A stretch of 64,000 nucleotides of DNA from Povalibacter uvarum (GTDB taxonomy: Bacteria; Pseudomonadota; Gammaproteobacteria; Steroidobacterales; Steroidobacteraceae): assembly GCF_014202975.1 (NCBI RefSeq), contig NZ_JACHHZ010000001.1, positions 744,001 through 808,000 on the forward strand, written 5' to 3'. Position numbers and translations under genes: made by a program. Below the pieces are notes generated by a model. That model saw only the letters and a list, made by a program, of their open reading frames with translations, made no database searches and was not told the origin of the DNA. Positions 57,480 through 64,000 of the stretch are shown piece after piece; position 1 is the first letter of the stretch, and each line of letters opens with the position of its first letter.

Positions 57480-58241
57480 ATGTCGTTCAAGGTTGTCATT
57501 CCCGCGCGCTACGCTTCGACACGGCTGCCTGCGAAGGCGCTCGCTGATATTGCAGGCAAGCCGATGATCCAGTGGGTGATCGCCGCAGCGAGCCGGAGCC
57601 GCGCTTCAGAAGTGCTGGTCGCCACGGACGACGCGCGTGTCGCGGAGCTGGCCGTCGATCCGTCGGGCCGAAAGATCGGCGTGATGACGCGAGCGGATCA
57701 TCAATCCGGCACGGATCGTATCGCCGAGGTCGCGAACCAGCGGAACTGGCCCGACGATCTCATCGTCGTGAATGTGCAGGGCGACGAACCGCAGTTGCCT
57801 CCCGCGCTCGTCGATCAGGTTGCGGCGCTGCTCGAGCAGAACGCGCGCGCGCATATCGCGACGCTCTCGACTCCGATCACCAGCCTGCATGAGTTCATGG
57901 ACCCGAACGTCGTGAAGGTGACGACCGCGCGGGGCGGGGCTGCGCTCTATTTCAGTCGGGCGCCGATTCCGTGGCATCGCGACGGCGCGCGTGAGGGATT
58001 GCAGAGCCAGACGAGCATCCTTGGCGCACAGCGACATCTTGGAATCTATGCGTACCGGGTGGGCGCGTTGCGTGCGATGACGGCGCTGCCGCCGAGTGAT
58101 CTCGAAGTTCTCGAGAGGCTCGAGCAGTTACGCGCGCTGCAGGCGGGCATGCAGATCGTCGTCGGGATTGCGGGCCAGGTTCCTGGCGTCGGCGTCGATA
58201 CGCCGGAGGATCTCGAGCGAGTGCGGGCGCAGCTCGTCTGA
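57480..58241 (+). CDS. kdsB: 3-deoxy-manno-octulosonate cytidylyltransferase
   Basis: Activates Kdo as CMP-Kdo for transfer to lipid A. 253 residues. FKVVIPARYASTRLPAKALA is the nucleotide-binding start, followed by IGVMTRADHQSGTDRIAEVA, NVQGDEPQLPPAL, YFSRAPIPWHRDG and GVDTPEDLERV. The GGCGG-like stretch just upstream does not form a good ribosome-binding site. It is the second Kdo-pathway gene in the window. Confidence 0.97.
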   Translation: MSFKVVIPARYASTRLPAKALADIAGKPMIQWVIAAASRSRASEVLVATDDARVAELAVDPSGRKIGVMTRADHQSGTDRIAEVANQRNWPDDLIVVNVQGDEPQLPPALVDQVAALLEQNARAHIATLSTPITSLHEFMDPNVVKVTTARGGAALYFSRAPIPWHRDGAREGLQSQTSILGAQRHLGIYAYRVGALRAMTALPPSDLEVLERLEQLRALQAGMQIVVGIAGQVPGVGVDTPEDLERVRAQLV

Positions 58242-58244
58242 TTG

Positions 58245-58433
58245 CTACTGATCGGCGTCGATACGCATCAGGTCGCGATGATGCGCGGTCTCCAGGACAT
58301 CGCCATCCCACCGCACGAGCACGTATCCCTGGTCGAGGATCCTGAGCACGGTACCTTTGGGAAACTCGGGGCGCGTCGTCGATGCAACGCGATGTCCTTC
58401 GGCGATTGCACGCGGAACGGATGCGTCGCTCAT
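58245..58433 (-). CDS. Small conserved-looking hypothetical protein
   Basis: 62 residues, pI-balanced, with a compact C-terminal segment FPKGTVLRILDQGYVLVRWD, then GDVLETAHHRDLMRI, which resembles an SH3-like barrel in pattern (alternating hydrophobic/charged strands). It ends 3 nt from the convergent kdsB stop. No signal peptide or membrane helix. I do not recognise the family. Coding status is a judgement based on clean ends and protein-like composition. Confidence 0.6.
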   Translation of the reverse strand: MSDASVPRAIAEGHRVASTTRPEFPKGTVLRILDQGYVLVRWDGDVLETAHHRDLMRIDADQ

Positions 58434-58562
58434 GCGAAAAGGAATCCCCCGATGCCTTGTTGTGCTGTCAATTGTCGGCCGGCACCGGCGCGGACTGTAG
58501 TGCGGCCTTCTACCTAAGGTTTCGGCTGACGGGTCGGGCCTCGGTTTCCATTGGCTTATGCT

Positions 58563-58581
58563 CGTACGATCGATTCGTACG
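58563..58581. promoter_or_regulatory. Perfect palindrome CGTACGA-N5-TCGTACG upstream of phosphatase gene
   Basis: A 19-bp inverted repeat (7-bp arms, 5-bp centre) about 25 nt before the phosphatase ATG at 58606, with TATGCT (58556-58561) just upstream as a possible -10 box. An operator or an mRNA hairpin are both possible. Confidence 0.5.
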
Positions 58582-58605
58582 GTGTCCCCGCGAGAGTCAG
58601 GTCAT

Positions 58606-59085
58606 ATGCGCATCCTCTTCGTCTGCATGGGCAATATCTGCCGCTCTCCGACGGCGGAAGGCGTGTTCCGTCGGTTGCTGGCGGAGCGGCAGCTCGAGTC
58701 GCTGATCGAGGTGGACTCCGCGGGTACGCACGACTATCACGTCGGCGAGCCGCCCGATCCGCGATCCGTCGAGGCGGCCCGGCGCCGCGGTGTCGATCTT
58801 TCCAGCCTGCGCGCGCGGGTCGTGGAGCGACATGACGTCGACCGATTCGATCTCATCGTGGCGATGGACGAGCAGAACCTGGGCGAGCTGCGGAGCCTGT
58901 TCGATCGATCGCAGCATCATCGCCTCGCGCTGATGATGAGCTATGCGCCGCATACGGGACGGAATGCGGTTCCGGATCCCTACTACGGCGGACCAAAAGG
59001 ATTCGAAGAAGTGCTCGACCTGCTGGAGCAGGCCGCCGATGGATTGTTGGGCGAAGTGCTGCGGCGCTCCGGTCGGTCGGATTAA
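58606..59085 (+). CDS. Low-molecular-weight protein-tyrosine phosphatase
   Basis: 159 residues. The P-loop FVCMGNICRSPTAEGV contains the CX5R active site (C-M-G-N-I-C-R), and the general-acid region DPYYGGPKGFEEVLDLL contains the conserved DPYY motif. Similar proteins include Wzb/Etp (exopolysaccharide tyrosine-kinase partners) and housekeeping phosphatases. No tyrosine autokinase (Wzc) is in this window, so the substrate is open. Start 58606 matches family N-termini; the 58558 extension is unlikely. Confidence 0.93.
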   Translation: MRILFVCMGNICRSPTAEGVFRRLLAERQLESLIEVDSAGTHDYHVGEPPDPRSVEAARRRGVDLSSLRARVVERHDVDRFDLIVAMDEQNLGELRSLFDRSQHHRLALMMSYAPHTGRNAVPDPYYGGPKGFEEVLDLLEQAADGLLGEVLRRSGRSD

Positions 59086-59100
59086 AGCGAGATCAAGAGT

Positions 59101-59188
59101 TTCACACGGAGTTCACGGAGTGCACGGAGATCGAAGGGCAGGACGGGCAAGGTTTTCTTCTCCGTGCTCTCCGTGAACTCCGTGTGAA
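59101..59188. repeat. Inverted nonamer repeat element with 20-bp perfect arms
   Basis: The arms at 59101-59120 and 59169-59188 are perfect reverse complements. The left arm runs on as CACGGAGTT CACGGAGTG CACGGAGAT (9-bp units, 59105-59131). A short copy of the left arm is at 9525-9542. It lies between the phosphatase stop and the rne terminator. Confidence 0.8.
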
Positions 59189-59206
59189 ATCCGGTTTCCG
59201 AAAAGA

Positions 59207-59233
59207 AGAAGGGCCAGCATTGCTGGCCCTTCT
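59207..59233 (-). terminator. Rho-independent terminator of rne
   Basis: An 11-bp GC-rich stem (AGAAGGGCCAG / CTGGCCCTTCT, 5-nt loop). On the minus strand it is followed by TCTTTT, 26 nt after the rne stop. It may also act on the plus strand, though T-tracts are weaker there. Confidence 0.8.
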
Positions 59234-59258
59234 GATTTCGATACAAGACTGTCAGGTC

Positions 59259-61808
59259 TCACTCCTCGCGACGAGCTCCACCGGATCCGCCCCACGAGCT
59301 CGAGCTGCTGCCCGGGCCTGATGACCAGACCGTGTAGTGAGAAGCGTCACCGCGCGGCGCATTGTCTGCGTTTCCCGAGTCCGAAGGCTCGGAGCGAGGT
59401 GCCGGAGGCGGGGGAGGAGGCGTATCCGAGCGAGCGGGTGCGGACTCATGACTGCTTGGCGCCGGCAGATCGAAACTCTGCTGGGGCGCTTCTGCACGCG
59501 GCTGCGAGGCCCGAGGCTCGTGCGATTCGCCCGACGATTCGCGCGGTGCTTCCTCCGATTCGCCGCCCGCGCCGCCGACTACTGCACCGGCTGCACCTGC
59601 ATCGTCTCCGCGACCACGGCCGCCACGACGGCGGCGTCCACGACGGCTGCGACCCGAACGTTCGCCGCGCTGACCATCGCCACCCGCAGCCGCTTGATCC
59701 GGACCCGCAGGCCGCTCAGCACGCTCAGGACGTGGTGTCTGCTGTGCCTGATCTGGACGCTGCTCAGGACGCTGTTCGGGCCGTTGCTGGCCCTGAGGCT
59801 GCTGCGTGCGTGCCTGCGCCTGCTTTTGACTCTCGTGTCGCGATTCGCCGCCCTGTTCGCGCGGCTTGCGATCGTGTCGCTGCTGACCGTCGCGTCGCGC
59901 GTCCTGGCCATGGCGATCCTTGTGCTCGCCCTTGCCTTCATGACGCGGGCGATCGCGGTCGCGACCGTCTCGTCCGTGGCCACGATCACGATCACGGTCG
60001 CGGCCATGGCGTCCTTCGTGACGGTCCCGTCGGCCATCACGCGAACTGCGCTGCTGCGGCACTTCCTTCGGCGCTTCGACTGGTCGGCCCGCGCCGCCAA
60101 AGAAGAATCGCCAGAACTTCACGAAAATGCCGATCTGTTCGACGGGCTGTACTGGAGCCGCGACGGGAGCAGCGGCCTCGAGCGCAATGCTGGCCGGTGC
60201 GGGAATGCTCGGCAGCGACGCGGCTACGACGGCTGGGACCGGAGCGGCTTCGCGAACCACTGCAGCCGATTCCTGCACCGTCACAGTCGGTGCGACCGGG
60301 ATCTGGTGGCTGACGCCGCTGTTCTCCGGGAACTGGGCTTCGTCGTCGCGAACGCGCCGGATCTCGTACGCAGGCGTTTCCATGTACTTGTTCGGGACCA
60401 GCACGACCTCGGCGCTGCTCTTGGTCTCGATGTTGTTGAGCCAGTCACGCTTCTCGTTCATGAGATACGTGGCGACTTCGACCGGCAGCTGTGCGATGAC
60501 TTTGACCGTGCGGTCCTTGCGTGCTTCTTCGCCGATCAGGCGAAGCAGTGCGAGCGCCAGCGACTCGACGCCGCGGATCGTTCCCATGCCGTTACAGCGC
60601 GGGCAGTTGATGTGCGCAGCTTCGCCGATGGACGGTCGCAGGCGCTGGCGTGACAACTCGAGCAGGCCGAACCGCGAAATCCGGCCGATCTGGATGCGGG
60701 CGCGGTCCTGCTTCACCGCATCACGCAGGCGATCCTCGACGGCGCGCTGATTCTTCTGCGACTCCATGTCGATGAAGTCGATGACGATCAGCCCGCCCAG
60801 GTCGCGCAGGCGCAGCTGGCGTGCGATTTCGTCGGCAGCTTCGAGGTTGGTGTTGAGCGCCGTGGTTTCGATATCGCCGCCGCGGGTTGCACGAGCGGAG
60901 TTGATGTCGATGGAGACCAGCGCTTCCGTCGGGTCGATGACGATCGAGCCGCCGGACGGCAGGTTGACCTTGTGCGAGTGCGCCGACTCGATCTGGTTCT
61001 CGATCTGGAAGCGCGTGAAGAGTGGAACCGAGTCTTCGTAGAGCTTCAGCTTGCGCAGGCTCGCCGGCATGAAGCGCTGCATGTACTGCTGCGCTTCGTT
61101 GAAGACTTCCTGGTTGTCGACGAGGATTTCGCCGATGTCATCCGCGAGGTAGTCGCGCAGCGCCCGGATGATCGCCTTCGACTCCTGATAGATCAGGAAG
61201 GGGCCCGGACGGCCTTCGGCGGCCTGGGAGACGGCGTTCCAGACTTCCTTGAGGTTATCGAGATCCCACTGCAGTTCTTCGGCGGAGCGGCCGACGCCGG
61301 CAGTGCGGACGATTGCGCCCATGCCGTCGGGAATCTGGACCTGGTCGAGCGCTTCGCGCAGCTGCTCGCGGTCTTCGCCTTCGATGCGTCGGGAAACGCC
61401 GCCTGCGCGGGCGTTGTTCGGCATGAGAACCAGGAACCGGCCGGCGAGGCTGATGAACGTGGTCAGCGCCGCACCCTTGTTGCCGCGTTCTTCCTTTTCG
61501 ACCTGGACCAGGAGCTCCTGGCCTTCATCGAGCAGCTCGCGGATGTTGCGGCCGCCTGGCGCGCCGCCGTTCTTGAAGAACTCCTTCGAAACTTCCTTCA
61601 GCGGCAGGAAGCCATGACGCTCCGCGCCGTAGTCGACGAAGCAGGCTTCGAGGCTGGGTTCGACGCGGGTGATGCGTCCTTTGTAGACGTTGGATTTCTT
61701 CTGTTCTTTGGAGGGGATTTCTATATCGAGGTCGTAAATTCTCTGTCCATCAACCAGTGCAACACGCAACTCTTCTTCCTGAGTTGCATTGACGAGCATT
61801 CGCTTCAT
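59259..61808 (-). CDS. rne: Ribonuclease E
   Basis: Endoribonuclease at the centre of mRNA decay and rRNA/tRNA processing. 849 residues from ATG 61808. It begins [21 protein letters not shown]1 domain about residues 38-125; catalytic Asp301 ([11 protein letters not shown]) and Asp344 ([10 protein letters not shown]); zinc-link Cys402 and Cys405 (CPRCNGMG). The C-terminal half is disordered: a membrane-anchor-like [14 protein letters not shown] (559-572), a very Arg/Asp/His-rich block (about 588-660), Gln/Pro and Ser/Gly-rich parts. Degradosome-binding sites of E. coli cannot be recognised. Confidence 0.97.
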   Translation of the reverse strand: MKRMLVNATQEEELRVALVDGQRIYDLDIEIPSKEQKKSNVYKGRITRVEPSLEACFVDYGAERHGFLPLKEVSKEFFKNGGAPGGRNIRELLDEGQELLVQVEKEERGNKGAALTTFISLAGRFLVLMPNNARAGGVSRRIEGEDREQLREALDQVQIPDGMGAIVRTAGVGRSAEELQWDLDNLKEVWNAVSQAAEGRPGPFLIYQESKAIIRALRDYLADDIGEILVDNQEVFNEAQQYMQRFMPASLRKLKLYEDSVPLFTRFQIENQIESAHSHKVNLPSGGSIVIDPTEALVSIDINSARATRGGDIETTALNTNLEAADEIARQLRLRDLGGLIVIDFIDMESQKNQRAVEDRLRDAVKQDRARIQIGRISRFGLLELSRQRLRPSIGEAAHINCPRCNGMGTIRGVESLALALLRLIGEEARKDRTVKVIAQLPVEVATYLMNEKRDWLNNIETKSSAEVVLVPNKYMETPAYEIRRVRDDEAQFPENSGVSHQIPVAPTVTVQESAAVVREAAPVPAVVAASLPSIPAPASIALEAAAPVAAPVQPVEQIGIFVKFWRFFFGGAGRPVEAPKEVPQQRSSRDGRRDRHEGRHGRDRDRDRGHGRDGRDRDRPRHEGKGEHKDRHGQDARRDGQQRHDRKPREQGGESRHESQKQAQARTQQPQGQQRPEQRPEQRPDQAQQTPRPERAERPAGPDQAAAGGDGQRGERSGRSRRGRRRRGGRGRGDDAGAAGAVVGGAGGESEEAPRESSGESHEPRASQPRAEAPQQSFDLPAPSSHESAPARSDTPPPPPPAPRSEPSDSGNADNAPRGDASHYTVWSSGPGSSSSSWGGSGGARREE

Positions 61809-62368
61809 GAGACCCTTCTGAATATTCAAGGGCCATGCAATCGCGCCAGGCGGACGCCAGCGGAGGAGCAAAGGATTGATCGGAAATGGAGGTCATCCGA
61901 CGGTTACTGGCGCAGGTTGTGGGACCGCGCTTTGTTTTAATCCTGCCACTCATGCCTCAAGGGCCCGCTCATGGGCGCTTTCGTCGACCCGGATCCCGAG
62001 TTGCGGGTCCGGCATCGCCGTTCGCGCGGCCGAGCGATGGTCCATCCACGGGACCTGATGAACCGGCGGTCCAGGAGATGAGGAGCGGGGCAGTGCGATC
62101 TCGTTCGATCGCGCCAAACCTGCAGGCGCCGGTCGGAGCAGAGTCTTCAACGATCGGCGCGGACATCGTCCATGGATCTCGACAGAGGCAGATCCCGTCA
62201 GGACCAACTAAGATGCAGCGCCCTTGCGGTTGACCCCCTTGCGAATCGCAGGGGACATAGGCCTTAGCGCTGCGTTGGTGCCTGAGTCCGGCAGGTCAGT
62301 TGTTGGGGTGACCTGCGGACACAGCGAAAAATCGCCGTGGAATATAGCAGGCCATCTTTTCTCAATCA
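61809..62368. other. 560-bp rne/rluC divergent region
   Basis: No coding region. It holds the 5' leader of rne on the minus strand (the E. coli counterpart has a long, structured, autoregulating leader) and the rluC promoter. One clear structure is the inverted repeat GCAGGTCA-N10-TGACCTGC at 62291-62316. I found no strong -35/-10 pair by eye. Confidence 0.6.
62291..62316. promoter_or_regulatory. Inverted repeat in the rne/rluC region
   Basis: GCAGGTCA (62291-62298), a 10-bp centre, then TGACCTGC (62309-62316), an exact 8-bp inverted repeat with a spacing of 18 bp from centre to centre. Could be a regulator site or a hairpin in the rne leader. Confidence 0.45.
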
Positions 62369-63442
62369 ATGGCTTACACCACTTTGCCGTCCCGAGATCG
62401 AATGCCCCCGAAACCGCGCGAGAAGACAGGCGCGCCTTCGCCGACTGAGGGCGGATCCAGTCCCCCGGCAACTCCAGCAGCGCCGAAAGTTGCCTACGTG
62501 ACGGCCGAGGAGGGAGACGCGGGGCAGCGGATCGACAATTTCCTGCTGCGGATTCTGAAGGACGCGCCGCGAAGCCTCGTTTACCGGATCCTGCGCAGCG
62601 GCGAAGTGCGGGTGAACAGTTCCCGCGTCGGCCCCGAGTATCGGCTCGTGCTCGGCGATCGGGTGCGAGTGCCGCCGGTCCGGATCAAGCCACGCGAACA
62701 GACAGATGCGCCTTCGCGATCCCTGCGCGATTTCATTACCGCCGCGGTGATTCACGAAGATCGCGATCTCATCGTGGTGAACAAGCCTGCCGGCGTTGCG
62801 GTGCACGGAGGCAGCGGTCTCAGTTTCGGCGTGATCGAAGCGCTGCGGGCGGCGCATCCGGAACTGAAGGAGCTCGAGCTCGTGCATCGACTCGATCGCG
62901 AAACGAGCGGCTGCCTGCTGATCGCCAAGCGCAGAGCCGTGTTGCGGGATCTGCACGCCAAACTGCGCGAGCGGGACATGGAGAAGCGCTACTTTGCGCT
63001 GGTGGTCGGCCGCTGGCCGTACGGCGCGAAGACGATCGATCTGCCGCTGAAGACGAACCTGAAGCAAGGCGGCGAACGCGTCGTCCGCGTGCATGCGGAA
63101 GGACAGGAAGCGATCACCACGTTCACGCCCGTGCAGCATTTCGCGAAGCTAGCGACATTGCTCGATGTGGATCTGGGTACCGGCCGGACTCACCAGATCC
63201 GCGTCCACGCCGCGCATGCGGGACATCCGGTTGCGGGCGATGAGAAGTACGGCGATCGCGAGAAGGATGCCTTGCTCAAGCCCTTTGGATTGAACCGCAT
63301 GTTCCTGCATTCCCATTCGCTCACGTTCGAGCGCAATGGCGAGCCGTTCACGGTATCGGCGCCGCTGTCCGAGGAGCTTCAGTCGGTGCTGGATCGACTC
63401 GCTGAGAACGCTGGTTCGCGGGGCGCTAAAGGGAAGGCGTGA
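62369..63442 (+). CDS. rluC: Ribosomal large subunit pseudouridine synthase C
   Basis: Makes pseudouridines 955, 2504 and 2580 of 23S rRNA. 357 residues; a Pro-rich N-terminal extension (about residues 1-40) precedes an S4 RNA-binding domain (QRIDNFLLRILKDAP). The catalytic Asp is in LVHRLDRETSGCLL; the family ends LDVDLGTGRTHQIRVHAA and GDEKYGD. ATG 62402 is a possible later start. Divergent from rne, as in E. coli. Confidence 0.95.
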   Translation: MAYTTLPSRDRMPPKPREKTGAPSPTEGGSSPPATPAAPKVAYVTAEEGDAGQRIDNFLLRILKDAPRSLVYRILRSGEVRVNSSRVGPEYRLVLGDRVRVPPVRIKPREQTDAPSRSLRDFITAAVIHEDRDLIVVNKPAGVAVHGGSGLSFGVIEALRAAHPELKELELVHRLDRETSGCLLIAKRRAVLRDLHAKLRERDMEKRYFALVVGRWPYGAKTIDLPLKTNLKQGGERVVRVHAEGQEAITTFTPVQHFAKLATLLDVDLGTGRTHQIRVHAAHAGHPVAGDEKYGDREKDALLKPFGLNRMFLHSHSLTFERNGEPFTVSAPLSEELQSVLDRLAENAGSRGAKGKA

Positions 63443-63452
63443 CGACGCCGAT

Positions 63453-64000
63453 TTACGGCAGCTGAAATCCCGCCCGCCGCAACGCCGCGGAAACCCAGAT
63501 GAGCGGCAGTCCGATCAGCGCGGTCGGATCCTGTGTTTCGATCCGGTCGAAGAGCGTGATGCCGAGAGCCTCGACCTTGAAAGCGCCTGCCGAGTTCACT
63601 GGACGTTCGCGCGCGACGTAGCGGTCGATTTCCTCGTGGCTCAATTTCCGGAAGTGAACGGTCGTGTGGTCCAGGTGGCCCTCATTGGCGCCTGTATCCG
63701 AATGGACCAGGTGCACGGCCGTATAGAAAGTCAGGCTGTGGCCGCTGAACGCCCGCAGCTGCTCGATGGCCCGTTCGGGGTTTCCCGGCTTCCCGATGAC
63801 TTCCCGGCCGAAAACGGCGAGCTGATCCGATCCCAGGACGACGCTGCCCCGATGGCGGTGCGCCACTGCCTCGGCCTTGGCCCGGGCGAGGCGGGCGACC
63901 AGGTCGATCGGGGTTTCGCCCGGCAGGGCTGACTCATCCACGTCCGGAGCCGCCACCGTAAAGCGAATACCGAAGCGTTCCAGCAGTTGTCGGCGGTACT
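63453..64000 (-). CDS. yceF: Maf/YceF nucleotide pyrophosphatase, 5' end beyond right edge
   Basis: Hydrolyses non-canonical nucleoside triphosphates; the YceF branch prefers m7GTP. About 182 residues are visible, reading in from the edge as YRRQLLERFGIRF, then VAAPDVDESALPGETPIDLV. Next are the metal/catalytic GSDQLAVFG and IGKPGNP, then TFYTAVHLVHSDTG and the family end ALGITLFDRIETQDPTALIG. The start codon and the first SxxRRxxL motif are cut by the window edge. Convergent with rluC, 10 nt apart; yceF and rluC are also neighbours in E. coli. Confidence 0.95.
   Translation of the reverse strand, partial: YRRQLLERFGIRFTVAAPDVDESALPGETPIDLVARLARAKAEAVAHRHRGSVVLGSDQLAVFGREVIGKPGNPERAIEQLRAFSGHSLTFYTAVHLVHSDTGANEGHLDHTTVHFRKLSHEEIDRYVARERPVNSAGAFKVEALGITLFDRIETQDPTALIGLPLIWVSAALRRAGFQLP

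Noticed and set aside
59337-60653. 438-codon plus-strand frame with many hydrophobic stretches over rne
   Set aside because: Antisense of the Arg/Asp/Gly/Ser low-complexity RNase E tail; the apparent membrane helices come from that bias.

Overview
The window is a GC-rich, densely packed chromosomal segment of a Gram-negative gammaproteobacterium. It carries LPS/Kdo genes (kdsA, kdsB, lpxK, msbA), lipoprotein export (lolC, lolE, lolD), an RpoE/RseA/RseB envelope-stress module, and gammaproteobacterial gene orders such as surE-pcm-nlpD, sdhC-D-A-B-sdhE-ygfX, lepA-lepB-DUF4845-rnc-era-recO-pdxJ-acpS and rne/rluC/yceF. The order rpfE-like/recJ/prfB/lysS and the repeat-rich intergenic spaces point towards the Xanthomonadales/Nevskiales/Steroidobacterales side of the class. 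This placement is inference; no rRNA gene is present. About 66 protein genes are supported. I see no tRNA, rRNA, transposase, integrase, prophage or CRISPR array.

Layout. 1-304: 5' part of a malic enzyme gene, leaving the window on the left. 452-9496: accA, tilS, pyrG, kdsA, eno, ftsB, ispD, ispF, truD. 9655-12643: an Smr-domain gene (minus), then surE, pcm and an NlpD-like LysM/M23 lipoprotein. 12644-13196: a gene-free stretch with four strong hairpins where rpoS would commonly follow nlpD. 13197-19166: Mth938-type gene (minus), then rpfE-like, recJ, prfB (with its programmed frameshift) and lysS. 19171-24525: ygfZ (minus), then an SDHAF4-like gene and the succinate dehydrogenase operon with sdhE and ygfX. 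24698-27305: rpoE-rseA-rseB and a glutaredoxin-like gene. 27418-39023: a long co-directional run from lepA to a LOV/GGDEF-like protein. 39118-45785: minus-strand csiV, mfd, a small exported protein and a GH127 glycosidase. 45943-59085: a TSUP-type permease, lolC-lolE-lolD, comEC, an ExbB/ExbD pair, msbA, lpxK, a Trm112-like protein, kdsB and a low-molecular-weight phosphatase, interrupted by minus-strand DUF2062 and small hypothetical genes. 59259-64000: rne (minus), rluC, and yceF/maf running off the right edge.

Working together: fatty-acid initiation (accA, acpS), Kdo/lipid A synthesis and export, isoprenoid synthesis (ispD, ispF), succinate oxidation with its assembly factors, ribosome and RNA maturation (lepA, rnc, era, rlmD, truD, rluC, rne), DNA repair (recJ, recO, mfd) and envelope-stress control.

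I found no convincing new multi-gene system. The most unusual signals are: (i) a family of intergenic arrays with different 7-bp units but the same 7-bp period, often in inverted pairs and often filling the gap between a stop and the next start; (ii) four consecutive hairpins at 13011-13163; (iii) a LOV-type PAS domain lacking the photoactive cysteine, joined to a GGDEF domain with a broken signature; (iv) a terminator hairpin tandemly triplicated with a 32-bp period. Positions, start codons and motifs were read by eye. Family names rest on motif recognition, not on database searches.
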